Shown: positions 9,516-19,160 of the stretch, piece after piece
Layout: every line of letters starts with the position of its first letter
How positions within the stretch are numbered: the stretch's first letter is position 1
NCBI RefSeq assembly: GCF_001412575.1
Contig: NZ_CP011834.1
Span: 496,001-560,000 of the forward strand
Direction of reading: 5' to 3'
Origin: Limnohabitans sp. 103DPR2
GTDB lineage: Bacteria > Pseudomonadota > Gammaproteobacteria > Burkholderiales > Burkholderiaceae_C
DNA: 64,000 nt
The notes under the pieces: generated by a model
Told to the model about the DNA's origin: nothing
Databases searched by the model: none
Seen by the model: the letters and a program-made list of their open reading frames with translations, nothing else
Position numbers and translations under genes: made by a program

Positions 9516-9538
9516 GTCAGCTAAAATAGCTGGCTTTT
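9516..9538 (+). terminator. Terminator-like hairpin between rpoA and rplQ
   Basis: The stem GTCAGCTA/TAGCTGGC (9516-9523 with 9527-9534, loop AAA, one T-G pair) is followed by TTTT. It lies in an unusually long 156-base gap between rpoA and rplQ. The short U-run suggests partial termination, which would lower rplQ expression or require a separate rplQ promoter. Confidence 0.5.
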
Positions 9539-9626
9539 CAAAAGTCCCATCCTGAGTTCCTAGGGTGGGCAGTGCACGGGCAGTACCTGATACGGCTGCT
9601 TGATTAATAAAGAAAGGATTAGCACC

Positions 9627-10013
9627 ATGCGTCACGGACACGGACTACGTAAACTCAATCGCACAAGCTCACACCGCTTGGCAATGCTGCAAAACATGAT
9701 GAACTCCATCATTGAGCACGAAGTGATCAAAACAACAGTGCCCAAGGCCAAAGAACTGCGCCGCGTGATCGAGCCCATGATCACTTTGGCCAAAGTCGAC
9801 ACAGTGGCCAACCGCCGCTTGGCTTTCAACCGTTTGCGCGATCGCGACAGCGTCACCAAACTGTTCACAGACCTCGGCCCCCGCTTCAATGCACGCCCAG
9901 GTGGTTACACACGCATCCTGAAAATGGGTTACCGCGTGGGTGACAATGCACCGATGGCTTTGGTCGAGTTGGTTGATCGTCCCGATGTGGCCGAGCAAGC
10001 ACCTGAAGCTTAA
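9627..10013 (+). CDS. rplQ: 50S ribosomal protein L17
   Basis: L17 lies near the polypeptide exit tunnel. The 128-residue protein begins [17 protein letters not shown] and has the family core [16 protein letters not shown] and [23 protein letters not shown] in its usual place. ATG at 9627 with upstream AAAGGA is chosen over the in-frame TTG at 9600, which would add nine residues not seen in L17. It is the last ribosomal gene of the spc-alpha block. Confidence 0.97.
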   Translation: MRHGHGLRKLNRTSSHRLAMLQNMMNSIIEHEVIKTTVPKAKELRRVIEPMITLAKVDTVANRRLAFNRLRDRDSVTKLFTDLGPRFNARPGGYTRILKMGYRVGDNAPMALVELVDRPDVAEQAPEA

Positions 10014-10072
10014 GTTTGCAAATAATTGGCTTTAATTTTTAAAACCTTAAGTATTAAAGCTGATTAACAAGG

Positions 10073-10078
10073 TATACT
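10073..10078 (+). promoter_or_regulatory. -10 element of the initiator tRNA promoter
   Basis: TATACT lies 12 bases before the first tRNA base, in a very AT-rich stretch. The -35 match is weak (TTAAGT at 10047-10052 with a long spacer), so only the -10 is called. Confidence 0.45.
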
Positions 10079-10089
10079 CTCGTTTTTAC

Positions 10090-10166
<77 letters not shown>

Positions 10167-10201
10167 AATTAAGCAGCAAATTCATTTGCCCGCTGATTGA
10201 A

Positions 10202-10231
10202 AAAATGCCCACTTCGGTGGGCATTTTTTTT
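10202..10231 (+). terminator. Rho-independent terminator after tRNA-fMet
   Basis: A 10-11-bp stem of the form AAATGCCCAC-TTCG-GTGGGCATTT, with a stable TTCG tetraloop, runs directly into a long run of T. It ends the initiator tRNA transcript. Confidence 0.9.
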
Positions 10232-10276
10232 GGCCAAATGTTTCACTGAAACACGTTCAAAAGTGGCAAGGCTGCT

Positions 10277-10771
10277 TCAGCTGCCAGTCACCATCTTGGC
10301 CAACTGTGCCAATGCCAGTGCAGTGGTGGCCTCTCGGACAGCTTGTCTGTCGCCCGAAAAAACTTGGCGAATGCTGATGCATTGCGCAGGATTTCTAGAC
10401 GCCCATGCAAGCCAGACTGTGCCCACAGGCTTCTCAGGGCTGCCGCCCGTTGGACCGGCAACACCTGTGACAGCCACACTGAAGTTGGCCTTGGAGTGCG
10501 CTAAAGCGCCCAAAGCCATGGCTTTGGCCACTTCCTCGCTGACCGCGCCGTGCTGTGCAATCAGCGTGGACGGTACGCCCAGCATCTCCGTTTTGGCATC
10601 GTTGGCGTAAGTCACAAAGCCTCGTTCAAACCATGCGCTAGAGCCAGACAAATGGGTACAACTGGCGGCAATCATGCCGCCGGTGCAGCTTTCTGCCGTG
10701 GCGATGCATGCCTTGTGCGCCAACAGCGCTTGGGCAAGGGCTTCACAATGAAGTTGAATGAGAGAAGTCAC
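10277..10771 (-). CDS. pncC: Nicotinamide-nucleotide amidase, CinA C-terminal domain family
   Basis: The protein matches the CinA C-terminal domain, which deamidates nicotinamide mononucleotide to nicotinate mononucleotide in pyridine-nucleotide recycling. Family marks are CIATAESCTGGMIAA, GFVTYANDAKTEMLGV, GAVSEEVAKAM, and the glycine-rich VAVTGVAGPTGGSPEKPVGTV. The start is set at GTG 10771 because it overlaps the pgpA stop in a GTGA arrangement typical of coupled genes, giving 164 residues. An upstream in-frame ATG at 10807 would lie inside pgpA and add 12 residues. It is the stand-alone form, without the N-terminal MoaB-like domain. Confidence 0.9.
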   Translation of the reverse strand: MTSLIQLHCEALAQALLAHKACIATAESCTGGMIAASCTHLSGSSAWFERGFVTYANDAKTEMLGVPSTLIAQHGAVSEEVAKAMALGALAHSKANFSVAVTGVAGPTGGSPEKPVGTVWLAWASRNPAQCISIRQVFSGDRQAVREATTALALAQLAKMVTGS

Positions 10772-11259
10772 CAGGTTCTCCAAAGTGCAAAGCAAAGAAG
10801 GGTGCAAAACGCAGCCACAAAATCATCCAGCAAAATGCCAAAGGCGCCCCGCCAGCCAAAGCCTTTGAACAAACGATCGGCCCAAGCGACCGGGCCAGGC
10901 TTTGCCGCGTCGAAATAACGAAACAACGCAAACGCAAAGCATTGCGTTAATAAAGTACTGGGCTCCAACAACCAAAGGATGAGCCAAAACGCCAACACTT
11001 CATCCCAAACAATGGCACCAGGATCGGCGATGCCCATGTTCTCTGCGGTCACTTTGCAGGCCCACCAACCTACCAAGGTGGACGCAGCCAAAAGGAGGCC
11101 CCACTCAAGTTGTGTGAAGTGCTCGTGAAAAACCCACCAACTGGCCCATGCCCACAAAGTGCCAACCGTGCCAGGCGCTTTAGGCGAAAGTCCTGAGCCA
11201 AAGCCCAAGGCAATCCAATGCGCAGGATGTTTTGCCATGAAGCCTGCAGTGGGTCTCAT
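10768..11259 (-). CDS. pgpA: Phosphatidylglycerophosphatase A
   Basis: PgpA dephosphorylates phosphatidylglycerophosphate to phosphatidylglycerol in the inner membrane. The 163-residue protein has the signature GFGSGLSPKAPGTVGTLWA, acidic residues in ENMGIADPGAIVWDEVLAFW and the segment FRYFDAAKPGPVAWADR, plus four hydrophobic spans. Its start overlaps the thiL stop by four bases and its stop overlaps the pncC start, so the three genes form one translationally coupled operon. The thiL-pgpA pairing is common in proteobacteria. Confidence 0.95.
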   Translation of the reverse strand: MRPTAGFMAKHPAHWIALGFGSGLSPKAPGTVGTLWAWASWWVFHEHFTQLEWGLLLAASTLVGWWACKVTAENMGIADPGAIVWDEVLAFWLILWLLEPSTLLTQCFAFALFRYFDAAKPGPVAWADRLFKGFGWRGAFGILLDDFVAAFCTLLCFALWRTW

Positions 11260-12233
11260 GCTGATTTGAAGTGGTCGAAAGAGGAAAAGGTGTTCGGCAT
11301 CACTTGTCCCTTTGCGTCTCGCAAAACCAAGTGAGGCGTGGCTGTGATGTGCCCGATTCGCGTGACTCGCGTTTGGGCGGTCTGGCTGGCAGCCGCAACA
11401 GCCTCTCGCTGATCAGGCGCTGCGGTAAAGACCAACTCGTAGTCATCGCCACCCGACAAAGTCAGTGCCAACTGACTGGCAGAATCAAGCTGGTCAAGAA
11501 ACTCTTTGGCGTTGAGACAGGCCAAGGTGCTGGCCACCTGCGGTGTTTCGATCTCGGCACCCACACCGCTGGCTTTCAAAATGTGCCCCAAATCGCCCAA
11601 CAGACCGTCGCTGATGTCGGCCGCCGAATGCGCAATGCCGCGCAAAGCCATGCCCAATGCAATGCGTGGTGTGGGTTGTTCCATGCGCCATCGTGCGTGT
11701 TCAAAAACAGGCGCAGGCACTTTCATGTGGCCTCGAAAAACTTCAAGCGCCAAACGCGCATCGCCCAAATGACCGCTGACATAAATGTCATCTCCAACTT
11801 GCGCACCGCTTCGAAGCAGGGCTTGCGACGCAGGCACTTCGCCCAAAACGGTGATGCAAATGTTCAAGGGGCCGCGTGTGGTGTCGCCGCCAATGAGGTC
11901 GATGTCGTGGGCGTCGGCCAAAGTCCAAAGGCCTTGCGAAAACTCAGACAGCCAATGCGGGTCCACTTGGGGCAATGACAGCGCCAACATGAACGCCTTG
12001 GGTTTGGCGCCACAGGCTGCCAGATCACTCAAGTTCACGGCCAAGGCTTTGTGCCCCAAATGACGGGGGTTGACGGTGGAGAGAAAGTGTCGACCTTCGA
12101 TCAGCATGTCACTGGAGATGGCCAATTGCTGGCCGGGCGTGACGCCCAACAATGCGCAGTCGTCACCCACCCCCAGCGTGGCATGCCGCGCTGGCCGTTT
12201 GAAGAAGGTTTCGATCAGATCAAACTCACCCAT
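11256..12233 (-). CDS. thiL: Thiamine-monophosphate kinase
   Basis: ThiL phosphorylates thiamine monophosphate to the active cofactor thiamine diphosphate. With the start at 12233 the product has 325 residues and begins MGEFDLIETFFKR, the family N-terminus. The metal and nucleotide-binding motifs VGDDCALL, GDTTRGPLNI and DISDGLLGDLGHIL are present in order. In-frame ATGs at 12245 and 12275 are possible; an AGAGG lies at a spacing that fits none perfectly, so the start is chosen by homology. Confidence 0.95.
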   Translation of the reverse strand: MGEFDLIETFFKRPARHATLGVGDDCALLGVTPGQQLAISSDMLIEGRHFLSTVNPRHLGHKALAVNLSDLAACGAKPKAFMLALSLPQVDPHWLSEFSQGLWTLADAHDIDLIGGDTTRGPLNICITVLGEVPASQALLRSGAQVGDDIYVSGHLGDARLALEVFRGHMKVPAPVFEHARWRMEQPTPRIALGMALRGIAHSAADISDGLLGDLGHILKASGVGAEIETPQVASTLACLNAKEFLDQLDSASQLALTLSGGDDYELVFTAAPDQREAVAAASQTAQTRVTRIGHITATPHLVLRDAKGQVMPNTFSSFDHFKSA

Positions 12234-12317
12234 AAACCCAAGCATAACCTCTGACAAGCCCTGGCGCATCTGCATGCCCTGAACAATTTAGGGCTGACAA
12301 AATGAGACAATTCGGAC

Positions 12318-13001
12318 ATGACCACCTACCGCATCGCCCCCTCACTTTTGTCTGCCGATTTCGCCCGCTTGGGTGAAGAAGTGCGAAATGTCATTGCCGC
12401 CGGCGCCGACTGGATTCACTACGACGTGATGGACAACCATTACGTGCCCAACCTCACCTTCGGCCCCATGATTTGCCAGGCCCTCAAGCCACATGCCAAA
12501 ACAGCTGACGGCAAAGATGTGCCCATTGATGTGCACCTGATGGTTCAGCCGGTGGATGCCTTGGCCGCAGCCTTTGCTGATGCCGGTGCCGATCTGATCA
12601 GTTTTCACCCAGACGCGTCAACGCATGTGCACCGCAGTGTTCAGGCCATCAAGTCCAAAGGCTGCAAAGCCGGTGTGGTGTTCAATCCTGCAGAATCCTT
12701 GGATGTGTTGGAATGGGTCATTGACGACATCGACCTGATCCTCATCATGTCGGTCAACCCTGGCTTTGGTGGCCAGAGCTTCATTGACAGCGCGCTTCGC
12801 AAAATTGAACAAGCCCGAAAATGGATTGACAAATCAGGCAAAGACATCCGCCTGGAAGTGGATGGCGGGGTCAAAGTCGACAACATTCGCCGTGTGGCCG
12901 ATGCAGGTGCCGACACCTTTGTGGCGGGTAGTGCCATTTTTGGCAAGCCCGATTACGCAGCCGTCATTCAAGCCATGCGCAAGGAGTTGAGCGCAGCCTG
13001 A
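12318..13001 (+). CDS. rpe: Ribulose-phosphate 3-epimerase
   Basis: This TIM-barrel metalloenzyme interconverts ribulose 5-phosphate and xylulose 5-phosphate in the pentose phosphate and Calvin cycles. The 227-residue protein begins [19 protein letters not shown] and shows the metal-binding [17 protein letters not shown], the [11 protein letters not shown] loop and the phosphate-binding [10 protein letters not shown] and [13 protein letters not shown] segments. It is divergent from thiL and sits just before the trp leader, with only 47 bases between its stop and the trpL start. rpe next to trp genes is common in proteobacteria. Confidence 0.97.
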   Translation: MTTYRIAPSLLSADFARLGEEVRNVIAAGADWIHYDVMDNHYVPNLTFGPMICQALKPHAKTADGKDVPIDVHLMVQPVDALAAAFADAGADLISFHPDASTHVHRSVQAIKSKGCKAGVVFNPAESLDVLEWVIDDIDLILIMSVNPGFGGQSFIDSALRKIEQARKWIDKSGKDIRLEVDGGVKVDNIRRVADAGADTFVAGSAIFGKPDYAAVIQAMRKELSAA

Positions 13002-13009
13002 CATTCTGC

Positions 13010-13039
13010 TTGGCGTGTGACCGACAGCTTTGTTACACT
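13010..13039 (+). promoter_or_regulatory. Possible sigma70 promoter of the trp operon
   Basis: TTGGCG (13010-13015) and TACACT (13034-13039) are separated by 18 bases, immediately after rpe. Transcription from here would start near 13045-13047, only a few bases before the trpL ATG, making the leader peptide almost leaderless. The pair is moderate in quality. Confidence 0.4.
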
Positions 13040-13048
13040 AAGCCTTCC

Positions 13049-13132
13049 ATGATCCAAATTCATTCATTCTTCGCAGCAGTGCTGCCGGCCGTTTCTGGCC
13101 GGGGAGCCTGGTCTTGGCGTCAGCCAGTTTAA
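13049..13132 (+). CDS. trpL: trp operon leader peptide (attenuation)
   Basis: A 27-residue ORF lies between rpe and trpE and reads MIQIHSFFAAVLPAVS, then GRGAWSWRQPV and TAA. Two Trp codons in the order Trp-Ser-Trp sit seven codons before the stop, the hallmark of a trp attenuator peptide. The surrounding RNA can form several stems: CCGGCC/GGCCGG within the coding region, GGCAGC/GCTGCC (from 13147) just after it, and GTTCAAG/CTTGAAC (from 13175). No stem is followed by a clear U-run, so the terminator half is not proven. Ribosome-binding signal upstream is poor. Confidence 0.7.
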   Translation: MIQIHSFFAAVLPAVSGRGAWSWRQPV

Positions 13133-13146
13133 ATTTGCCTAGAACC

Positions 13147-13196
13147 GGCAGCGGCATCGCTGCCACCCCAGTGTTCAAGCTTTTTCACTTGAACAA
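13147..13196 (+). promoter_or_regulatory. Stem-loops of the trp leader region
   Basis: Downstream of trpL two hairpins can form: GGCAGC/GCTGCC around 13147-13164 and GTTCAAG/CTTGAAC around 13175-13196. A further long-range pairing GGTTGG/CCAACC (about 13209-13253) can form just before the trpE ribosome-binding site ACGGAGC. They are candidates for the alternative structures of an attenuator, or for a structure that controls trpE translation. Confidence 0.45.
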
Positions 13197-13273
13197 ATGA
13201 ATGAACCGGTTGGCCCCTTCTAACGCGCCCCTTGCGCACCCCGGCCCAACCATCCTGAACGGAGCTTCCGATC

Positions 13274-14773
13274 GTGATCACAGAACTTGAATTCAAAAGC
13301 CTGACGCAACAAGGCTTCAACCGCATTCCCCTCATGCTGGAAGCGTTTGCTGATTTAGAAACCCCGCTGTCCCTGTACCTCAAACTGGCGCATGCCAAAG
13401 ATGGTGGCAAGTACAGCTTTTTGCTCGAGTCGGTGGTGGGTGGTGAGCGCTTTGGCCGCTACAGCTTCATTGGCTTGCCCGCCAAAACCTTTTTGCAAGC
13501 CAGTGGCTTTGGTGCAGCGGCCAAGACCGAAGTCGTCACCGATGGCGTGGTGGTGGAAACGGCGTCAGGCAACCCCCTCGATTTCATCGAGCAATATCAA
13601 AAACAATTCAAGGTGGCGCTGCGCCCAGGTTTGCCACGGTTTTGTGGTGGCTTGGCAGGCTATTTCGGTTACGACGCTGTTCGCTACATTGAGAAAAAGC
13701 TCGAAAAAACATGTCCGCCTGACACCTTGGGTACGCCCGACATTTTGTTGCTGCAATGCGAAGAGTTGGCCGTGATCGACAACCTGTCGGGCAAGCTTTA
13801 TTTGATCGTGTATGCCGACCCTGGCGTGCCCGAGGCGTATTCAAAAGCCAAGAAGCGTTTGCGCGAACTCAAAGAATTGTTGAAGTACTCCGTTAGCGCG
13901 CCCGTGGTGAACTCCACACAAACGCATCCTGCCGAACGCGACTTCAAAAAAGAAGACTATTTGAAAGCAGTGCTGGAAGCCAAAGAGTTGATCGCCGCAG
14001 GCGACTTCATGCAGGTGCAAGTAGGCCAACGCATCAAGAAGCGCTACACCGAAAGCCCCTTGTCTTTGTACCGTGCGCTCAGGTCTTTGAACCCCAGCCC
14101 TTACATGTACTTCTACAACTTTGGCGACTTCCATGTGGTCGGTGCCAGCCCCGAAATTTTGGTGCGCCAAGAGCAAACCGAAGAGGGTGTCAAAGTCACC
14201 ATTCGTCCCTTGGCCGGTACGCGTCCACGGGGCGCCACACCTGAAAAAGACAAAGCCGCCGAACACGAGTTGGTGAACGATCCCAAAGAGCGTGCCGAGC
14301 ACGTGATGCTGATTGACTTGGCCCGCAACGACATTGGTCGCATTGCCAAAATTGGCTCGGTCAAAGTGACCGAAGTCTTCGCGGTAGAGCGCTACAGCCA
14401 TGTGATGCACATCGTGAGCAACGTCGAAGGCATCTTGAAGGATGGCATGACCAACATGGATGTGCTCAAAGCCACGTTTCCTGCAGGCACACTCACGGGG
14501 GCACCCAAAGTGCATGCGATGGAATTGATAGATCGCCTCGAGCCCACCAAGCGCGGACTGTATGGCGGTGCGTGCGGCTACCTCAGCTATGCGGGCGACA
14601 TGGATGTGGCCATTGCCATTCGCACAGCAGTCATCAAAGATCAAACCTTGTACGTGCAGGCTGCGGCCGGTGTGGTGGCCGATTCAGTGCCCGAGTTGGA
14701 ATGGAAAGAAACCGAACACAAAGCACGCGCCTTGTTGCGTGCCAGTGAGTTGGTGGAAGAAGGTTTGGAGTAA
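13274..14773 (+). CDS. trpE: Anthranilate synthase component I
   Basis: TrpE makes anthranilate from chorismate, using ammonia from TrpG. The 499-residue protein has the N-terminal region with [18 protein letters not shown], which includes the Leu-Leu-Glu-Ser element of the tryptophan feedback site, and the C-terminal chorismate-binding domain with [32 protein letters not shown] and [14 protein letters not shown]. The start is GTG at 13274 after ACGGAGC. trpG follows after 5 bases. Confidence 0.97.
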   Translation: MITELEFKSLTQQGFNRIPLMLEAFADLETPLSLYLKLAHAKDGGKYSFLLESVVGGERFGRYSFIGLPAKTFLQASGFGAAAKTEVVTDGVVVETASGNPLDFIEQYQKQFKVALRPGLPRFCGGLAGYFGYDAVRYIEKKLEKTCPPDTLGTPDILLLQCEELAVIDNLSGKLYLIVYADPGVPEAYSKAKKRLRELKELLKYSVSAPVVNSTQTHPAERDFKKEDYLKAVLEAKELIAAGDFMQVQVGQRIKKRYTESPLSLYRALRSLNPSPYMYFYNFGDFHVVGASPEILVRQEQTEEGVKVTIRPLAGTRPRGATPEKDKAAEHELVNDPKERAEHVMLIDLARNDIGRIAKIGSVKVTEVFAVERYSHVMHIVSNVEGILKDGMTNMDVLKATFPAGTLTGAPKVHAMELIDRLEPTKRGLYGGACGYLSYAGDMDVAIAIRTAVIKDQTLYVQAAAGVVADSVPELEWKETEHKARALLRASELVEEGLE

Positions 14774-14778
14774 TCGAC

Positions 14779-15357
14779 ATGGCCAAAATTAAATTGCTGA
14801 TGGTCGACAACTACGACTCTTTCACATTCAACATCGTGCAGTATTTTGGCGAGTTGGGCGCCGAGGTTGAAGTCTTTCGAAATGACGAAATTACGTTGGA
14901 AGGCATTGCCGCCAAAGCGCCAGACCGTTTGGTGATATCGCCCGGCCCTTGTTCGCCTGCGGAAGCGGGCATTTCAGTTGCGGCCATTCAGCACTTTGCG
15001 GGCAAGCTGCCCATCTTGGGCGTGTGCTTGGGCCATCAAAGCATTGGCGCAGCCTTTGGCGGCAAAATTGTTCGCGCACAAGAATTGATGCACGGCAAAA
15101 CCAGTGTCATTCAAACCAAACAAAGTGGCGTGTTCAAAAACTTGCCAGAAAAATTCACGGTCAACCGTTATCACTCTTTGGCCATTGAGCGCGCATCGTG
15201 CCCCGCAGATTTAGAAATCACGGCGTGGACCGATGATGGTGAAATCATGGGCGTGCGCCACAAGCATTTGAATGTAGAGGGTGTGCAGTTTCACCCCGAG
15301 TCCATCCTGACAGAACATGGTCACGCCATGCTGAAAAATTTCTTGGAGGCTTCCTGA
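14779..15357 (+). CDS. trpG: Anthranilate synthase component II (glutamine amidotransferase)
   Basis: TrpG is a class I glutamine amidotransferase that feeds ammonia to TrpE; the family often also serves aminodeoxychorismate synthase (PabA). The 192-residue protein has [15 protein letters not shown], the oxyanion motif [11 protein letters not shown], the nucleophile in [16 protein letters not shown] (Cys) and the catalytic His-Glu pair in [10 protein letters not shown] second gene of this type is not in the window, so dual use with PabB is possible. Confidence 0.96.
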   Translation: MAKIKLLMVDNYDSFTFNIVQYFGELGAEVEVFRNDEITLEGIAAKAPDRLVISPGPCSPAEAGISVAAIQHFAGKLPILGVCLGHQSIGAAFGGKIVRAQELMHGKTSVIQTKQSGVFKNLPEKFTVNRYHSLAIERASCPADLEITAWTDDGEIMGVRHKHLNVEGVQFHPESILTEHGHAMLKNFLEAS

Positions 15358-15358
15358 C

Positions 15359-16420
15359 ATGAGCACTGCATCCGCTATGCCGCGCATTGATTTGCGCAGT
15401 GACACCGTCACACGGCCCACACCCGGTATGCGGGAAGCCATGGCGCAAGCTTTGGTGGGTGATGATGTTTTTGCAGATGACCCTAGCGTGAATGCACTGC
15501 AAGAAAAAATTGCCAAGCTGCTTGGTTTTGAGGCTGCGTTGTTCATGCCCACGGGTACACAAAGTAATTTGTGTGGGGTGCTGTCGCATTGCCAGCGAGG
15601 AGAAGAATACATTGTGGGTCAAATGGCCCATTGCTATCGCTGGGAAGGTGGCGGCGCTGCAGTGTTTGGCAGTGTGCAACCCCAACCACTGACGCAACAA
15701 GCCGACGGCAGTTTGGCATTGGCTGACATTGAAGCGGCCATCAAACCAGACGATGCGCACTTTGCCAAAACCAAGTTGTTGGCTTTAGAAAATACATGGG
15801 GTGGCAAGGTCTTGCCTCAAAGCTATCTGAGCGAGGCCAGCGCATTGGCCATGCAAAAAGGTTTGGCACGTCACTTGGACGGCGCACGTCTGTTCAATGC
15901 AGCAGTGGCCCAAGCCGCAGCACTGGGCACGTCACCCTACGACGAAGCCAAACGCATTGCCCAATGTTTTGACAGTGTGTCGGTTTGCTTCAGCAAAGGT
16001 TTGGGCGCACCCATGGGCTCTGCTTTGTGTGGCTCCAAAGCGTTCATTGCCAGAGCACATCGCCTGCGCAAAATGGCAGGTGGTGGCTTGCGTCAAGCGG
16101 GCTTCATGGCGGCCGCTGCATCTTATGCCTTGGATCACCATGTACTGCGCTTGGCTGAAGACCACCAATTGATGCAAGATTTGGCGCAAGGCTTGAGCGG
16201 CATTCCAGGCCTGCAAGTTGAAACACCCCAAACCAATATTTTGTTTGTTGATTTGGTGGGCGAGGCCAAAGCCCAAGGCGCGGCTTTGCAAACCCATTTA
16301 AAGCAAGCAGGCATCGACATGACGGGCTTCTACCGCATGCGTTTTGTCACGCACTTGGATGTTGACCGTGCAGGAATTGATCGCACCATTTCCGCTGTTC
16401 GGCAATTTTTCAACGCTTGA
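15359..16420 (+). CDS. ltaE: Low-specificity L-threonine aldolase
   Basis: A fold-type I PLP enzyme that cleaves L-threonine or allo-threonine to glycine and acetaldehyde. The 353-residue protein starts with [19 protein letters not shown], the family signature, then [27 protein letters not shown], and the active-site region with [16 protein letters not shown], where the lysine binds PLP. It begins 1 base after trpG stops and ends 62 bases before the likely trpD start, so it sits inside the trp operon. Its activity is not a known step of Trp synthesis; glycine or serine supply is a possible link but is inference. Confidence 0.93.
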   Translation: MSTASAMPRIDLRSDTVTRPTPGMREAMAQALVGDDVFADDPSVNALQEKIAKLLGFEAALFMPTGTQSNLCGVLSHCQRGEEYIVGQMAHCYRWEGGGAAVFGSVQPQPLTQQADGSLALADIEAAIKPDDAHFAKTKLLALENTWGGKVLPQSYLSEASALAMQKGLARHLDGARLFNAAVAQAAALGTSPYDEAKRIAQCFDSVSVCFSKGLGAPMGSALCGSKAFIARAHRLRKMAGGGLRQAGFMAAAASYALDHHVLRLAEDHQLMQDLAQGLSGIPGLQVETPQTNILFVDLVGEAKAQGAALQTHLKQAGIDMTGFYRMRFVTHLDVDRAGIDRTISAVRQFFNA

Positions 16421-16482
16421 ATTCAAGCAAGCTAGCAAGCACAACATCCCAACATTTCATGAATTCAAATCCAGAGACTGCC

Positions 16483-17520
16483 ATGCCCATTACGCCGCAC
16501 GAAGCACTGCAAAGAACCATTGAGCACCGTGAAATTTTCCACGATGAAATGCTGAAGATCATGCGCATGATCATGAACGGCGAACTCTCGCCCGTGATGA
16601 CGGCTGCATTGATCACAGGTTTGCGTGTCAAAAAAGAAACTATTGGTGAGATCACCGCAGCCGCGCAAGTGATGCGCGAGTTTTCGACCAAGGTGGTGGT
16701 GCCAGATACGCGTCATTTGGTGGACATTGTGGGCACTGGCGGCGATGGCTCACACACCTTCAACATTTCAACCTGTGCGATGTTTGTGGCGGCAGCTGCT
16801 GGCGCCAAAACCGCCAAGCATGGCGGCCGCAGTGTCAGCAGCAAATCGGGCAGTGCCGATGTGCTCGAGAGTTTGGGGGCCAACATCAATTTGTCGCCCG
16901 AGAAAATTGCGCAGTGCGTGCAAGAAGTGGGCATTGGCTTCATGTTTGCACCCAATCACCATCCCGCCATGAAAAATGTGGCGCCTGTTCGCAAAGAGCT
17001 GGGTGTTCGAACGATTTTCAACATCTTAGGTCCCCTCACCAATCCCGCCAGCGCACCCAACATTTTGATGGGTGTGTTCCACCCCGACTTGGTGGGCATT
17101 CAAATTCGCGCCTTGCAACGACTGGGCGCCGAACATGCACTGGTCGTTTATGGCCGCGATGGCATGGACGAAGTCAGCTTGGGTGCCGCCACCTTGGTGG
17201 GCGAACTCAAAGATGGCCACATCACAGAATACGAAATTCATCCAGAAGACTTTGGCATGGCCATGGTCAGCAACCGCGCTTTGCGTGTTGAAACACCCGA
17301 AGCTTCGCAAGCGGTGCTGCGCGCTGTGTTGAACAACGAAGCAGGCGCTGCGCGCGACATTGTGATTTTGAATGCGGGTGCTGCGCTGTACGCGGCCAAT
17401 GTGTCAAGCAGCATCAAAGAGGGCATTGTGTTGGCGCGTCAAGCGATTGAATCAGGTGCTGCCAAAAACAAGCTGCAACAGTTTGTGGCCTTCACCCAAA
17501 AAGCAGGAGCTTCTGCATGA
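16483..17520 (+). CDS. trpD: Anthranilate phosphoribosyltransferase
   Basis: TrpD couples anthranilate to phosphoribosyl pyrophosphate. With the start at ATG 16483 the product has 345 residues and begins [19 protein letters not shown]. The PRPP-binding glycine-rich loop [36 protein letters not shown] and the [20 protein letters not shown] segment are present. In-frame starts at 16417 and 16459 would add residues not typical of the family. The stop overlaps the trpC start as ATGA. Confidence 0.96.
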   Translation: MPITPHEALQRTIEHREIFHDEMLKIMRMIMNGELSPVMTAALITGLRVKKETIGEITAAAQVMREFSTKVVVPDTRHLVDIVGTGGDGSHTFNISTCAMFVAAAAGAKTAKHGGRSVSSKSGSADVLESLGANINLSPEKIAQCVQEVGIGFMFAPNHHPAMKNVAPVRKELGVRTIFNILGPLTNPASAPNILMGVFHPDLVGIQIRALQRLGAEHALVVYGRDGMDEVSLGAATLVGELKDGHITEYEIHPEDFGMAMVSNRALRVETPEASQAVLRAVLNNEAGAARDIVILNAGAALYAANVSSSIKEGIVLARQAIESGAAKNKLQQFVAFTQKAGASA

Positions 17521-18305
17521 GCGATATTCTGAAAAAAATCGTCGCGGTCAAGCACGAAGAAATTGAACTGTCATTGCGCAAAAAACCTTTGGCTGCCGTG
17601 CGTGCCGACGCGGAAAGTCGCGTGCTCACACGCGACTTTGTTGGCGCCATTCGTCACAAGATTGACAACGGCCAAGCTGCTGTCATTGCAGAGATCAAAA
17701 AGGCCAGCCCCTCAAAAGGCGTGTTGCGCGCTGACTTCATGCCCGCTGACATTGCACAAAGCTATGCAGAGCATGGCGCGGCTTGTTTGTCCGTCTTAAC
17801 CGACGCGCAGTTTTTCCAAGGCAGCGCAGACTACTTGAAGCAAGCGCGTGCCAGTTGTGATTTGCCCGTGCTGCGCAAAGACTTCATGGTCGACCCATAT
17901 CAAGTTTATGAAGCACGCGTGATGGGGGCAGATTGCATCTTGCTCATTGCAGCGTGTTTGGACGATGCGCAAATGAAAGACATGGAGGCGGTGGCGCGCA
18001 GCTTGGACATGGCGGTGTTGGTGGAAGTGCATGATGCACAAGAGTTAACGCGTGCGCTCAAATTGAAAACGCCTTTGGTGGGCATCAACAACCGCAACCT
18101 GCGAAGCTTCGAAGTGTCTTTGGACACCACCTTGGGCATGATGAAGGATGTACCTGCCGATCGTATTTTGGTGACCGAGAGCGGCATCTTGTCGAGCGCC
18201 GATGTGCAAAAAATGCGCGACGCACATGTGCACGCCTTTTTGGTTGGCGAGGCTTTCATGCGTGCAACCGATCCCGGCCAGGCTTTGGCTGACTTGTTTC
18301 ATTAA
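17517..18305 (+). CDS. trpC: Indole-3-glycerol-phosphate synthase
   Basis: TrpC closes the indole ring, the fourth step of tryptophan synthesis. The 262-residue TIM barrel has [56 protein letters not shown] (lysine and aspartate in the active site), [13 protein letters not shown] and [12 protein letters not shown]. It is monofunctional, without a fused TrpF domain. trpF, trpB and trpA are not in the window and must lie elsewhere, the split typical of beta-proteobacteria. Confidence 0.97.
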   Translation: MSDILKKIVAVKHEEIELSLRKKPLAAVRADAESRVLTRDFVGAIRHKIDNGQAAVIAEIKKASPSKGVLRADFMPADIAQSYAEHGAACLSVLTDAQFFQGSADYLKQARASCDLPVLRKDFMVDPYQVYEARVMGADCILLIAACLDDAQMKDMEAVARSLDMAVLVEVHDAQELTRALKLKTPLVGINNRNLRSFEVSLDTTLGMMKDVPADRILVTESGILSSADVQKMRDAHVHAFLVGEAFMRATDPGQALADLFH

Positions 18306-18336
18306 GACTTCCTGCCATTCGCGGGCGGGTCTTTTC
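18304..18336 (+). terminator. Possible terminator after trpC
   Basis: An imperfect stem with outer arms AAGAC/GTCTT and inner arms CCTGC/GCGGG is followed by TTTT, ending just before the ung start at 18342. It could end the trp transcript, at least partly. Confidence 0.4.
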
Positions 18337-18341
18337 GCACC

Positions 18342-19145
18342 ATGAGTTCAATTGGCAAGCAAACCACCTTGTTTGGTGAGTTGGCCCGTGAAGGTGATGA
18401 GGGCGCGGGTTATGACATTCATTGGAATCAACTGCGCAGCAGCGATTGGCCGCCCAGCCTGACAGGCTTGTCGTCTGTTTGGTCTCAGCTTCTGCAGATG
18501 CATTGGCAAAGCGAGACAGGACACGCTTTGTCCCAAAAACTGGTCGACCAGTTGGCCGCCCACAAGGTGATTTATCCTCGCACACCCTACAAGGCACTTG
18601 AGCTGACGCCCTTTGAGCAAGTTCGCGTGGTGATCTTGGGGCAAGACCCCTACCATGGCCCAGGACAGGCCGAAGGCTTGGCCTTCTCGGTGGGCGAAGG
18701 GCAAAAAATCCCACCCAGTTTGCGCAATATTTTCAAAGAGGTTCAGCGTGACACGGGGGCTGACATGCCGCAGGGCGCCCATGCAGGCAGCTTGGTGCGA
18801 TGGGCATCGCAGGGTGTTCTGCTCTTGAACACCGCCCTGACCGTTGAGGACTCACAACCTGCCAGTCATAGTCGTTGGGGTTGGGAAGTGCTTACTGACA
18901 AAATCATTGAAGCCCTTGCCATGGATGCACAACCCCGGGCTTTTTTGCTCTGGGGTGGCCATGCCCAAGGCAAGGCGGCCTTGATTGAAGCGGGTGATGT
19001 GGCGAAGCGCCATTTGGTTTTAAAGGCCAACCATCCGTCACCCTTGTCGGCCCTCAGACCCCCCTTGCCATTCATGGGGTGCGGCCACTTCGGCCAAGTG
19101 AACCGGTGGTTGTTGGCCCAAAATAAAAAAGCAATACTTTGGTAA
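18342..19145 (+). CDS. ung: Uracil-DNA glycosylase
   Basis: Ung removes uracil from DNA in base-excision repair. The 267-residue family-1 enzyme carries the water-activating motif GQDPYHGPGQAEGLAFSV with Asp102, the uracil-recognition stretch VLLLNTALTVED, FLLWGGHAQGKA, and the DNA-intercalation loop HPSPLSALR with the catalytic His near residue 231. The N-terminal 40 residues are a variable extension. It follows trpC by 36 bases and precedes a tRNA cluster. Confidence 0.96.
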   Translation: MSSIGKQTTLFGELAREGDEGAGYDIHWNQLRSSDWPPSLTGLSSVWSQLLQMHWQSETGHALSQKLVDQLAAHKVIYPRTPYKALELTPFEQVRVVILGQDPYHGPGQAEGLAFSVGEGQKIPPSLRNIFKEVQRDTGADMPQGAHAGSLVRWASQGVLLLNTALTVEDSQPASHSRWGWEVLTDKIIEALAMDAQPRAFLLWGGHAQGKAALIEAGDVAKRHLVLKANHPSPLSALRPPLPFMGCGHFGQVNRWLLAQNKKAILW

Positions 19146-19160
19146 TTTCCTTCTTGAGGC

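Noticed and set aside
13085..13100. CCGGCC/GGCCGG stem in trpL as the attenuator terminator
   Set aside because: It lies upstream of the Trp codons and lacks a T-run, so it can only be an early pause hairpin, if anything.
13841..14644. 267-codon open frame antisense to trpE
   Set aside because: Shadow frame within a secure gene; no start signals.
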